64,000 nt of DNA, taken from Henckelia pumila (lineage: Eukaryota > Streptophyta > Magnoliopsida > Lamiales > Gesneriaceae). Below, one piece after another: positions 50,001 through 62,098 of this stretch (positions are counted from its first letter, which is position 1; each line of letters starts with the position of its first letter). The DNA lies in assembly GCF_033568475.1 (NCBI RefSeq), contig NC_133122.1, forward strand, positions 145,528,861 to 145,592,860, read 5' to 3'. The notes below the pieces were generated by a model. The model was not told the DNA's origin. It ran no database searches and saw only the letters and a program-made list of their open reading frames with translations. A program made the translations under genes and the position numbers.

Positions 50001-53000
50001 AATACGCAAGAATGCAGGTGTAAATGACAAAATGCAACTCGGAAAATATTTAAGAAGCACACTGCTTCTTATTCATTTAAACTGGCCACAGACCTGGATC
50101 GTGGACGAAAGTGTTGAGGGCAATCATGGACAAGACTCTATTTTCGGTGTTCTTATCGGATCTGAAAATGGACACAAATCGCTTGAGCAAACATACACGT
50201 GCAGCTCCGACGATCCCTGTGTCCGGAAGAATGGACAACATGTGCACAAGCCAACTAGCCGTCATCAAGCATATTGAATATAAATCCTCATTTGTATTGT
50301 CCAGGCCCTCTGCCAAAGCCTCAAAAAGCAACCCAAACTCATGGCTGACAAGAACAAAAGCCACTCTTTTTTCCCAATCTTCAGCAGCTTTCTCTTCTTC
50401 CTACAAAGTGAGTAGAGAGTATCAGCAACTTCAGCTACCAATTCACAGCAAGACAGTGTTGGAGCCAGAGGTGAGTGAGCAGGAGAGGCAGCCCCTTATT
50501 TGGTTTTTAATGTTCCTCTAGATCTATGTAATTTTATGTAATATATTTTCGCGAAAATATGATCTTGACTCTGCCACTGCAGCTAGAATCACAAAAGTTG
50601 ATGAAAATAGTGAAACTGACCATGGTGTCCTGAGGATCAGCAGAAACATTGTGACGACGCTGATCCTTTCTCATAAAGGCTCGATAACTCCTGTCAATCC
50701 CGGCACGTTTAAGAAGAATGGCTCTTGAAAGGGATTTCCCTGAATATGAGAACCTTCCCTGTAGGGAAAGCAATGTCTCTGCAGCAGAAATCTGAGCAAC
50801 CGGAGACTCTGAATTTCTGAGACTCGAAATAAGAGCATCAATGACCTCTTCTCGATAAATGCTCATCTTTCTCGGTTCAACCTAAAATATTCACATCATT
50901 AGTTAAGATTTTGCTATGAAAAAGAGCAAATACAGGCAAAGTAAGAGAGGCATACGAGAAGATCAAGTTGCAAAAGTAGGCCGGCCACTATTGGAGACTG
51001 AGTCTGCGGGGTATTTTGTAGATATGTAAGAAGAGAATGCATCGTGCTGAAGGTACCTTCTTCCTTCAAGATGTGCAAGATTTGCTCGTTCAAACTTCTT
51101 CTGCAGAATTTTGGACAGAGTAAGTCACACGCTATTACAATGACAAACAAATCATACCGATGATGATTAGGCTTCACCACCTGTTCAATTTTATTAGTTC
51201 AGACAGAAAATGAACGATCTCAAACCGTTCATAGTCGTTTACATCAACAAAGATCTCCAACACACCAGCTAATTTGGCTTTACTAGCAATAATGTTCCTG
51301 CATTTCCCATCCTCCAGCATGCATCTCAGCAAAATACTCACAGCTGCAACCTTTTCCTCCACACGTTCAGCTTCCAAACTAGATAACACTTTCTCAATCA
51401 CTTTAGCTGAAAGTACACTTTTCAAGATTTCAGTTAGAGTTGCTTCGTTGGAATTTTGAAGAATCTGCCCAAGCAGAATCACTGCCGCTGTTTTGGCCGT
51501 GATATACATCTTAGGAACATCACCATTAGCATTATCATCGAGTACTTCCAAAAGATAATCCACGATATCCATGTCAACAAGGCTTTCAGCCGCAGGCCTT
51601 AAGAGGTGAACTAAAACAAGTGCTTCAATCAAGCCTTTCTTGAAAAGTTCGACAAAGCATTCCACGTCGGAATCGACCCTTTTTAGCGTCTGGATAACAT
51701 TGTCATCTCTTGATCCGAGCTCGGTCAAGAGAAAAACGATCGACCTCAAGACTTTCGTATCAACAGAATTGAACATCGTCTCCACAAACCCATTAACCAC
51801 CGGTGGTTTCGAGAGCATGGCCATCATTTCCGAGTCTGCATTTGCTTCCTGCCAGCACCTCTCGATTCTGAGGACTGCCATTTCAGCATCCCTCAAAACT
51901 TCTGATGTACAAAGGTCTGTGATCGCAAGTCGCAGCTCACTCATGGTTGCATCAACGGTGGCTTGACTTATTACACTATTTGGTGAAGCCAAACGAATTG
52001 ATGCCCCGAATTTCGATTCCGAAACCGCTTGTACCCCTCCATATGGACTATAATCAGAACCCGGATTCTGTTCTTTCCAGCTAGCAATAAGACGTTTGAG
52101 CACGTAGTTTGTCTTAGGCAGCACAGTACCCGTATGCAGCTTCTGTCGAGTAATGGGACAAGTAGAGTTTCCCCTTTCCAGCCATTCTTGAATCGCTTTC
52201 CTCTCGTAAGTCTGCCCCGTCTCGAGCGTTACAGGGTCATCGAATATATGCGTAGTTATGGGGCAAACAAAATCCTTCGGGGGAGTATGCTTTCCTCCAC
52301 CAATACTACTATCGACATCTCCCATTACAGAAAAGGGAGAACTGATATAAAACAAAGTTCAAGAAAAGAATCAAAATCATTTTCAAACAGATAAAAGAAT
52401 CCCACGAATGCTTCCAAAAAAATCACTTGCCTGCGGCTTGATTCTTCAGCCGAAAAAGGTCGCTTTTGCTTGTGGGCTGGTTGGGAGTCAAACAAAGCCA
52501 TTGGTTTGATCGTTTCCTGTGAGATTAAACAAATAAATTGAAACAAGATCAGCATAGGCATATCAGAACATAAACATTGGGGACTAATCTATTGTTTGTT
52601 TAATTTGCCTTGTTAATGTCGATTGATTCCACCTCTGTTTCAGCTTCGGAATCTGAGGAAGAATAATGGGTGGCATTGGGATCATCAACTTGATTTCTCG
52701 TAAAGAATCTAGGCGAAACTCTCTCGGGGAAAAAGGATGGAAACCTGGACAGATTCTTTGTCCCGTTGTTGCTCAGCTCAATCGACTTATCTGCTTCAGT
52801 CCACATTGGCTGTTTTAAAAATCAAAACATTTACTTTTCTTTTCAATTTTGTTCGGCCGTTATCTTCCTTTTAAAAATATATTTACACCAAACCAAATAG
52901 TACCACAATAATACAATATGTCCTCGGACTCAATTTGTGATATAGATTTATGATTTGATACGATTTGATTAATGACAAATATTATTGTTTATATTAAAAA

Positions 53001-54882
53001 TATTATTTTTTATTCTAGATCCATTCGATCAATCTCAATAAAAACAAACTATAAGACGGTCTCAAGGATAAAAACAAACTATGAGACGGTCTCAAGGATT
53101 ATTTTTTTTTAAGACGGATCTCTTGTATAAGTTATCCATTAAAAAGTATTATATTTTATGCCAAAAATATTACTTATTATTATAAATATGAATAAAATTC
53201 ATCAGTCGCACGAGAATGTTACTCTTTTATAAATTACATACTCCACGAATATTTGTTTTGCGGATGCTACCTCAGTGGTCGTGAAAGAGTAATATGACAC
53301 GTGGCTAATTGTACTACTCCAAATATAGCATTATAACGTCGAATAAACTAGACTTAAAATCGAATAAACCAACTATTTCCAATATAAAGCAATGGAGATA
53401 AATTCCATAATATATATAATCCGAGTTCATCACCTAAACTAATGATTATTTTCAGGCTATAATCATGTATATGTGGAGCCAATAAATTGAAAACTGAACA
53501 TGGGATTAATCGAGATAGATCATCTTATCCAACTAATCAGTTGAACTGAACCCAACCATGTCGAGTGTTTTTGGCATATAAAAAATATTAAGATGCTAAG
53601 AAAATTAAAAACAAATAATATTTTATCATTATTATTACATTAATTATTATTTTGAAAAATAGCTCTCATCTTTAGACAGGTCAACGAATGAGTACAATAA
53701 AAATGGTATTCTAGAAAACAAAATGACTCAAAGACAAAATATTTCATTCATATATAAAAATAGATATATATAACATAAAATTCTAAAAATGATGATATTC
53801 TCGATGCCAGATATTGAGTTTCTTGACCGCTACAAAATTGCCAAATATTCGATATATATATATATATATATATATATAGGATAATGCTACATGTACACGG
53901 AGGGTTACACGTTGCACTTAAAATTACATAAATATCTTTAATGTATTTTGGAAAAAAAAATTTCAAATCAAGAGGATGAATAATTTTGTAATTTCATATG
54001 TAGTGTGTAAATCAATGTGTACATGTAGCATTTTTCATATATATATATATATATATATACATAATATAAAAAAGGCATTACATTATACCGTCTGTTGGTG
54101 GAACCGAACTCCTGGCTGTTGATCATCTTCTTATCTTCATCGCTGCTCACAACTATTTCATCACCCCTTTCAATATTGCTCCTGATTGGCAGGAATATCG
54201 AAGGTGGAGCTACGAGATTTTTTTCGTCTTTGTTCTGCAATAATACCTCTTTGAAGTAACCCGCAAATATCCTGCAATTCTCGTCGAGTAAATCCTCGTA
54301 ATCCCTCTCCAAGTCCTTGAGTGCGGAAGCCTGGTCGCCGCTCATTTTCGACAACAGTGTTGTGGAGTTGGATGCAATGGATAATCGTTCGTCGCTATTA
54401 GAATCAAGATTATAGGATGGTGTTGGATTAGAGGCCAAGATGTTTGATCTGTGGTGGTTGTACCAATCGAGTACGGGGAGGAAATGCGAAAGAAACATTT
54501 CTTCGAACAGAAAGGGCGCGATCTCTCTTCTGCACAAAGAAGGGTCCGCGCGGAACACGTCGAGGAGACTGAGCGAAGCGTCCACGGGACGGTGGGAGAG
54601 GGAGTACGCTAGAGACAGGAGAAACGAGGAAAGACAAGTGTTGTCGGAAGCTCTAGAGAGAAGCTTCTCGGCGAGGCGGAGAGACGAGGAGCGTATGGAG
54701 GAGCTGGTGGTGGAGATGGCGTTCTCGATGGTTTGTGAGGCGAAGACGAGGGATTTGGATGGGAGTCTGTTGGAGAAAGCGGAGAAAACATGGCGGCGTA
54801 GGTGGGGTCGAGAGAGTGTTTCGGCGAAGAAGGTGGCTGTGTGGTGTAGTATGTGTGCCGGTGTGGTGGTTCCGGCGGCCAT
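47100..54882 (-). CDS. LIN: LIN-type E3 ubiquitin ligase: U-box, ARM-like region, WD40; 15 exons, 1327 aa
   Basis: Exons (high to low): 54882-54082, 52809-52609, 52516-52431, 52341-51181, 51100-50956, 50881-50621, 50400-50094, 49996-49872, 49801-49685, 49204-49073, 48994-48872, 48352-48239, 48143-47997, 47720-47475, 47117-47100; 3984 nt, all phases close. Residues 1-330 are the conserved N-terminal domain (start MAAGTTTPAHILHH) with an acidic SSSDSEAETE stretch. A U-box spans about 383-455 (PPKDFVCPITTHIFDDPVTL, TYERKAIQEWL, CPITRQKL), helical ARM-like repeats about 480-1000, and WD40 repeats about 1035-1327 (GHSDGTIKVW, GSLDRTVRVW). In legumes LIN/CERBERUS controls rhizobial infection and arbuscular mycorrhiza; the family occurs beyond legumes. 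Intron 3 uses a GC donor; the exon 2 end is ambiguous (52609 with GC, or 52633 with GT). It looks functional. Confidence 0.94.
53036..53125. repeat. Short tandem repeat in LIN intron 1
   Basis: AAAAACAAACTATRAGACGG with TCTCAAGGAT occurs twice in tandem (53040-53068 and 53070-53098), then a further AAGACGGATCTC. TGAGACGGTCTCA is itself palindromic. Probably a relic of a small element common in plant introns. Confidence 0.6.
53883..54032. mobile_element. MITE in LIN intron 1
   Basis: Left AATGCTACATGTACACGG and right GTGTACATGTAGCATT are inverted terminal repeats of a 150-bp unit. Both sides run into (TA)n tracts (53852-53877, 54038-54060), consistent with a TA-targeting element. It lies only 50 bp downstream of the exon 1 donor at 54081. 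Confidence 0.7.
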
Positions 54883-55163
54883 TGCAGGCGGAGCTTGGAA
54901 TGAACAATTAATATATATGAGTGGAGCGCATGCAGCTAATTAACCACAAATGGATCGTTGTTGATGATTGGAGACAATGGAGGTTTGGCCGGCCGGCCCG
55001 GGCCGGCCGTGTGTATTGTCGGGTTGCCGCGTCGCAGAATGAATCTGAATTGTTAAATTGGCAGATGTTCTGGTTCAGAGACACAAAAGTTGACCAGATC
55101 CAACAGCATGAATCAGTCTTTCATGTATTTCGACGTTGACATCTCGCTCATTTGAGATCAAGC
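54883..55163 (-). promoter_or_regulatory. LIN upstream region with GC-rich palindrome
   Basis: An 18-bp perfect palindrome GGCCGGCCCGGGCCGGCC (54991-55008) lies 109 bp before the LIN start codon, in otherwise AT-rich DNA. A TATATATTAA block on the minus strand near 54907-54916 is too close to the ATG to be a normal TATA box. Confidence 0.45.
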
Positions 55164-55427
55164 GGGCTAATTGCATCCACATTCCTGTGAAAAATTTAAA
55201 AAACATAAAACACTATGTATAAAATTAATAGCATGTTAGACCCTATGTTTTAAAAAAATTAGCATAAAAACTCCTATGAGAGGGTATAAATGTGTCCGAG
55301 TTTGTATAACATAGGGGTGAAATGTGCTACATTTTAAAAAACTGAGGGATGCATTAGTCTATTAATATTTCTTAGGGGTTTTTATGATTTTTAGACTTTT
55401 CACAGGGGAGATTAATGCAATTAGCCC
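55164..55427. mobile_element. MULE-type MITE with 10-bp target duplication
   Basis: 264 bp with ends GGGCTAATTGCAT and ATGCAATTAGCCC. Further inside, CCTGTGAAAA pairs with TTTTCACAGG. Flanks GAGATCAAGC at 55154-55163 and 55428-55437 are identical, in the 8-10 bp range of Mutator-like elements. No coding. Confidence 0.85.
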
Positions 55428-55437
55428 GAGATCAAGC

Positions 55438-55827
55438 TTTTTAAATATGAAATGAGATTTTGAGGAAAAATTTAGAAAAATAAGCCTCTTTACATTTTCA
55501 TTTAAGAATATAGACCTATTAGGACAAATTTCTTTTTTACCCCCTTGCTTAAGCTTTTCCAACTAATACAACCTGATAAACTCTCATTTATTATTCTCTA
55601 ACTTTCCTCTTCTTCCCTCTTCCCGCTTTCTTCTTCTTCTAGTCCGTTGCCACACCCAACCACTCTCCATCTGCCACCAACCTATTTCCCTCTTATGTTC
55701 GTTACTCCCTCTTCGCGTTTCCCTCTTCTTGCTTGCTGCCACACCCAATCCTTCTTCCCTCTTCTGCCAGCTGCCAAGCCCTGCCCTCGTCTCATCCCTA
55801 TTTGTTCTCGGTGCCACGCCCTGCCCG
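55438..55827. other. Unassigned sequence
   Basis: The left part is AT-rich. From 55600 to 55827 it is pyrimidine-rich with repeated CCCTCTTC/TGCCACACC motifs, giving chance ORFs on both strands. No gene is supported. Confidence 0.4.
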
Positions 55828-58800
55828 CACTAGTAGAATTTCCTTCATTTACTTCAGTTATTAACTGAAGTCGTAGATATATAATTATCGAAGTAGTGTC
55901 ACGTGAAGTAATATGGTACTGTTTTACTTCGCGTTATAACCGAAGTCGTAGCCCTGAAATTACCGAAGTCTTTGGTCGGTTCATGGAGCCAAAACCGGTT
56001 CAAGATTGGGCCGATGCCAAAGTAAAATCATATCTTTTACTTCGGCAATTTCATTATTTAACGAAGTAAAAGAAAGTGTTTTACTTCGTTAATTTCATAC
56101 ATTCCCGAAGTAAAAGATATGTTTGTACTTCGTCGATAAATGAAATTGCCGAAATAAAAGATATGCTTATACTTCGGCAATGACACTAATTGATGAAGTA
56201 GAAAATTGTCTTTTGCTTCGTCGATTATTGAAATTGCCGAAGTAATAGAAGATATATGACTACAGCATTTACATTGACTGATGAAGTAAATGATCTATTT
56301 AACTTCACATGTTATGTATTGTGGCGAAGTAATTAATTTGAACGACTTCGTTGCTACGGATTTATGGTGAAGTAAAATATTTAATTAACTTCACCATTTA
56401 ATTTTAGTGAAGTAAAAACATATGTTTCAGTACATTAAAATTTAGATACAATAATGTCACAATATAAATATATTTTTGAATCTTAAATTAGACTAATAAG
56501 ATTCATAAATTATACATCGCAAAACGACGAACATCCATAAATCCGCAAGTATATCCATCAAAATAACCCGAAAATATGCATGTATCAATAAGTATTTCCA
56601 CAAAACTAAAAGTGTATTCACAAATAAAACAAAGTATTATCCCAACGTGCATGACACATTTAGGCACCTACATAGGAGTAAACGAATTCACTCCATTCAT
56701 TTATAATTTCATCAAATTGATCTTGGCTGTAATATTGCTTTTTGATGGATCCTGCAAACTGAAATGTAAAAAAAAAAAAAAAAAAAAAAAAGATAGTTCA
56801 ATGTCAATAGAAATGTCATCATTTTCATAAACAAGTAAACATCTATTGTTTTCTTGGTGAAGTCACTTGAATGTGAGAACATCTATGAGAATGCTGACTT
56901 GATACATAAGATGATACGTGCTTTTAGTGTGGCTTGCACTATCTTAATTTAGAAAGATAGGACATCATTAACTTAAATGAAAAAGATTGCAACTTTCATG
57001 CATGATAGTCTAGACTAGTCCTCTGAATGTGGGCTTCAAAGTACACGAAGAACAATTCAAATCTGACAAAACTTTATTGGAATTGGAGTACAAAGAAAGG
57101 CCTTATCCAGAGTCAGCACAATGCTTGGCTGCAAGCCACGGTAAACCAAAAAAGAAAAACTACAAGCTATTTAGCAAACAAAGATTTAGACAAGCAGAGT
57201 TGCAGTGTATGTTCCATAAAAACACATAAAACCAACTGTACTATTATAACCAATGCACAAGTCAAACGCAAGAATAAACCAGAGCATTTTCGAATAAAAA
57301 AGAAACTCACCATCTTCTCCAACCAAATGAGCGAATCATCTCCAGAATTGGTTGGGTAGCTATCTCCAAGATCATTTTAGCTGGCATTAGAATTTAACAG
57401 ATAATATCCATAAGAAAAATATGTTATAAGTATGAAAACTATAGATTTCAGAAATAAACCAGAGCATAAAATAAAAAAGAAACTCACCAATCACCATCTT
57501 CTCCAACCAAATGAGCGAATCATCTCCAGAATTGGCTGGGTAGCTATCTCCAAGATCATTTTAGCTGGCATTAGAATTTAACAGATAATATCCATAAGAA
57601 AAATACGTTATAAGTATGACAAAAACCTCCAAATTATACAGTATATCTCATCCAAAAAAGGTTCGTCCGATGATTCGAGAAATATCATATGATTATTTTT
57701 TAAAAAAAAAGAAAGAAAAAGAACATTTATAAATGCTCACGAAACATCCAACATTGTCACATTGAAGCAAGGAATCACAAAATAACTATCAACATCAAAG
57801 CCATCACAAAACAAAAAATAAAGAATAAAATCATCAAAACCATCACAAACACTGTCCTCAAGAATTAATTTGGCAAAAAAGCACAAGGTTTCAAGATTAA
57901 CACGTTCAAGTAAACACATAAAATAGTAATGAATATCATAATTACATGCCTTTACAACTAAGACCACCTCAAAGCAGCATCATAAAAAAGTGCACACTTA
58001 TTAATTCGAATAGTCTTTCAAAAAAAATTCACTCCATCACCAATGAGTACAACCAATAACTTTATCCCATAGCTCAAAGAACCAACTGTAAAGAGCCAAA
58101 AACATAAAATAAATAGTAAGCGTCAGACATGGATTTCCTTAAGACACGATATTTAGCATAGCTCGAATTTTTCATTCTCAAATACGACTTTCGATGGTAT
58201 TTATTTGTTGATAATATTGTCAAATCCGCATTTTAACCAAAAAAAGTTCATGAAATAAATCTGAACTCATGGTATGTAAATATGAAAAAATATTTGGACG
58301 AAAATGAAGAAGGAGAAGGACATGGTGGGGAATCGGAGGGGAAAGCGGCAATTAATGGACCTTGTTAATGTTATTATCACCACTAATAATGCAATTAAGG
58401 GAAACACGTTGTTTTAAACAAACCCAACAACAGAAAGTTAAAAGCCAGAAAAGAAACCTCATAATTTCAATCCAACTTAGCATCGATTCAATCCAACACA
58501 GTTCGGTTGAAATCAATCAAAATAGAATCAGAAAACAGAAGCGCAGGAGTTACCAAAGGGTGATTGTGCCTGAGTGTACGGCAAGAGGGATCAAATTGAC
58601 AGCAAATAAGGCTCAAAGACTCTTCCCATCTGAGAGGAATTGGTTCACAAAATCATTGAATTCATGAAGCCAAAATCTCAAATATTAAAGCAATTAGAAG
58701 AAATATTACCTTAGACTTGAAACGAGGCCAATCCAATAGCAAATACGATTTACAAAACTTGTGAATATATATTTAAAGAAAACACAAAATTTGAAAATAT

Positions 58801-59770
58801 GGCACCATTTTACAGTATAGGTATTAGGTAGAAGTGAATAAACGAACATTAAACATTTCTATACTCTATAGAGCCATTCTAATATTGAGGAGATGACTGA
58901 TTCAGCAGATAATTATCACGTGCGTGTTTTGAAATATAATCTGTTTAACTCTCAAAATAAAATACAAAAACTACTTAAATATAGTATCAGTTTTATCAAT
59001 TTGTTGGAATCAAAATTAGACTTTGTAACAGAATCTTCAAAGGACAAATAGACAGGAAAAATAAACATAAAAAGGAATAATTGCAGGATCGGTGAGATTG
59101 AAAGTTCTCATAATAAAAACTGCCCAAACCTAAAAAATTCGAAGGAAAAAACCTTTGCACCAGTCGCTCCAGAAGTAGATTTTGTTTCCCACATAAACCA
59201 CTTCTTGAAACAATAAGAACTTTCCCTATATTCAAACCCCAAAAATTGAAAATAGAAATTAAGAAACTCAATAAGTACATACATGTATATGAAACTTCGA
59301 TCCATCAAAAACGGAATTTCAAGTCAAACTTGCGAGAAATACAGAAAATGAAAAGCAAGAAACAGATATCTACATATGGATACATCAAACTTGGGCTTTC
59401 AATTTACGGAGTTGGCGAGAAGTTCCTGGCGGTGGTGGACGGCTGGAGATGCAAAGCGACAGCCGCAAGGGTTGAAGAAGAAAGGGGGTCGATGGCGATG
59501 AGTTTTTTTCACTGGACGTATGAGAGAAAATATATGAGAGAAAACTTGTCGGCTCATCTTTTTACTTCAGCAAATATCATTATAAATTTTATTTTTTTAA
59601 TTTTTTACTTCATCAAATATAATATACCGAAGTAAAATGCGACAAAAAATTAATAGTGAAGCCCGAGTTTTTTAAAATCCGAAGTAAAAAGTGTGTTTTT
59701 ACTTTGTTAGTCTAATTACTGAAGTGTATTGTTACATATTACTTCGTAATTAATAATTGACGAAGTAAAT
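55828..59770. mobile_element. CACTA-like element with GAAGTAA subterminal repeats
   Basis: The left terminus CACTAGTAGAATTTCC fits a CACTA end. It is followed to about 56420 by many copies, in both orientations, of TTACTTCG/CGAAGTAA and AACCGAAGT motifs (subterminal transposase-binding-type repeats). The same repeats return at 59560-59770. The matching right terminus (ending CTAGTG) is not seen, so the right end is lost or altered. The 3 kb interior has no recognisable transposase. It contains a duplicated 180-bp segment with exon-like borders and a 27-A run at 56765. Confidence 0.6.
57273..57620 (-). repeat. 180-bp duplication with exon-like segments
   Basis: AATAAACCAGAGCAT starts both units, at 57273 and 57453. 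Read on the minus strand each unit contains AATGCCAG|CTAAAATG and GGAGAAGATG|GTGAGTTTC, that is AG and GT borders around an 83-nt open stretch. Both copies keep these borders. I do not recognise the encoded peptide. Confidence 0.55.
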
Positions 59771-60479
59771 GATGGTACTTGATTGTTGGAATTGTGTGTT
59801 TATGTGGACTATGACTATCTACCAAGACAGGACATGAAACATTCCAAAATATATTGTTTGTTTTGGAAATATTTTGCTCTTTATTTAATGGTATATGATA
59901 TTTATGTGAAATTGGCTAGGAAAACTTATGTGATTGTGATTGTGATTGTGATTGTGATTGTGATTGTGATTGTGTGAATTACATTGTTAGATAATTATTA
60001 CAGTTTTTTATATCTCATTATTCCTAATTCATAAAGGTGAAATGGGTATTGATTAGACAGTACCAAACTCAAAGCTGTAAGCATTTGTCTATATGCGTGA
60101 TGAATATTTGGATGGTTTTGGTTGTCCTTTGAAATAAATGTAATGTGTTGGTTGTCTTTTAAGATCTTTTTGACTCGATCTTTAGTAGACGCATTTCCTA
60201 ACTCTTCGACTTAATTTTTTAAAATGAAATATTTAATACCCTCCACCAATTTTGAAATTGATTGTTTTTTTTTTATTTTTTCGATCAAGATCTCTTCTCG
60301 TAGAAACTTCTTGCTGATAGAAGAAAGAATATCAGATATAACTGCACAAAAGACTTGGGTATGTTCGTTTTTGTTATAAAAATTATTTATTTTTCATATT
60401 GCTCTATAAATCACTTGAACATAATTGAGTGTTTAATTAATTGATATTAGTAGTTGACTTGATTTTTTTTTTTGTGCAG
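59771..60479. other. Spacer with hexanucleotide microsatellite
   Basis: (TTGTGA)n, about eight units, at 59931-59978. The remainder is AT-rich and leads to the splice acceptor-like TTTTTTGTGCAG before the DUF1985 pseudogene; earlier exons of that gene may lie here but cannot be made out. Confidence 0.45.
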
Positions 60480-62098
60480 GTTAATCTCCAATCTCAACTA
60501 TCAGAGGAGAATTATTTTAGTTGCAAATTTAGCTTACATTCCAAATATCAGAAAGTAAGTGAGATCATATTAGATTGCTTGAACGAGGAATAAATGATAT
60601 TCATGGTTGAACAAACACAGTTTGGCAATTTGATCAAATATGCTGCAGAATATAATTTATCTAGTCAGATTTTGTGGTTTATGATGATGAGACAAACTTA
60701 TGTAACTGGTGATGATGATGAAATGTGGTTTGTTGTGAATGATAGACCAATAAGATTTTTTAGAATGGAGTATGGATTGATAACATGGTTGGAATATTCT
60801 GATAATTTTCCTGAAGAAGTACTTGAAGTATCTGATTTTTGTGATAGATATTTTCAAGGCATAAATAAAGTTTCTGTGATGGAAGTTGAAATGAAGTTGA
60901 AGGAGTTGAAAAGTGTGGATGAGTTGTTGACTATAGAGAGGGTGAAGATGGCTTGTGTGTATTTTGTCAGTGGTGTATTGTGGCCTCTAGCGCCAGTTAA
61001 GAATCCTCTAGTTGATAAAAAAAATTTCAACTTGATTGATGATTTTGATGCTTTTAATAAGTATCCTTGGGGTATGATAGCTTTCAAAGGAGCTATTCAT
61101 GATTTGAAGTATGACTTGAAGAAAAAAGAAGTTGTATTGAGCGAAAATATAGGAAACGGTAAGCGTTCGAACAGTGGAACCCATGATATGGTTGGATTCA
61201 TTTATCCGCTACAGGTAAGTAAATATTTTTATATTTTCCATATGTTTCTAACATAATTGATTATATGTGTTTTATAATTTTTGAATTGAATTTGAATTTA
61301 GATTCTTGCATACAAATGCGTTTGTGGTATTGGAGAGCGATTTGCGAAACAAAGAGAAGGAGACAATACATCTCTACCACGCATATGCCAATGGATTTCA
61401 AACAAATTGCCAAAAAAAGGATCTCCTAGGTATATTGACATTTTAAATGCATCAAAGAGCGGTAAAAAGGTTAGTGCATTTAGAATATGATTGATTTCTA
61501 TGATTAAGTTCTATTTATTTATTTATTAATTTAAAATATTTTAAATTTACAGATTATTAGAAGTATTTTATCACCAACAGATCAAGAATCTACCGCTCCT
61601 TACATTAGAAATATTTTCATTGAAGATTTCATAGATTCTGATTTGTCATTTATCAATTCATTGTTGTTGGAAGGAAAATCTGTTTATTGCATTAGGAATC
61701 CCGCTCTTTGCGAATCTAAAAAGACTCTCCAATCCAAAGAAGAAGATCAAGAAAGTAAACTTTGTCTCAAAAATAAGTCAACAAGGTCTTCTAAAATTGA
61801 TTCAGCCAAGAAAGCACCAGCTCATCAAGCTGAACGAGTTGATGTCCTCGGTGAATCAAATATTATTAGACAAGTAAAAGCTTTATAAGAGCACATGAAT
61901 AAAAATTTTGTGGAGTTGAAAAATATGGTTTTGAATTTGGATAGCAAGCTTGAACGTGTAATGCAAGTTTTAGACATTTCAAGTTCATCCAAAAGGCGTT
62001 CGAATGAACCAACCACTGTATTTGCACGATCTAAAAGAAAGAAGACCCACCGACTGCAATATAATCATAAACACGTTGAACCAATTGAAACAGACTGA
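60480..62098 (+). pseudogene. DUF1985 protein gene from a MULE, three exons, stops
   Basis: Exons about 60480-61214, 61302-61469 and 61553-62098 with GT-AG borders (CTACAG|GTAAGT, TTTAG|ATTC, AAAAAG|GTTAGT, TTACAG|ATTA). The product has the DUF1985 signature DEMWFVVNDRPIRFFRMEYG with LITWLEY, then RVKMACVYFVSGVLWP and WGMIAFKGAIHDL. A Lys/Ser-rich tail ending in a basic SKRKKTHR stretch follows. In plants DUF1985 is found with Ulp1-type protease genes captured by MULEs (KAONASHI type); no protease domain follows here. TAA at 60591-60593 and TAA at 61886-61888 break the frame. Convergent with the MULE transposase fragment. Confidence 0.75.

Noticed and set aside
49879-50521. Overlapping plus-strand open frames
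   Set aside because: Antisense to LIN exons 7 and 8; no independent support.
54440-54943. Plus-strand 167-codon open frame
   Set aside because: It is the antisense shadow of LIN exon 1, which has strong family resemblance and correct splice phases.
55584-55868. Overlapping open frames on both strands in pyrimidine-rich DNA
   Set aside because: Composition-driven; no splice signals or domain, and both strands look equally open.
57029-57359. Two overlapping plus-strand open frames of 66 and 110 codons
   Set aside because: No recognisable domain. The region overlaps the duplicated segment, whose splice-like borders read on the other strand.
59783-59977. Short ORF ending in Val-Ile repeats
   Set aside because: It is translation of the TTGTGA microsatellite and adjoining AT-rich DNA.
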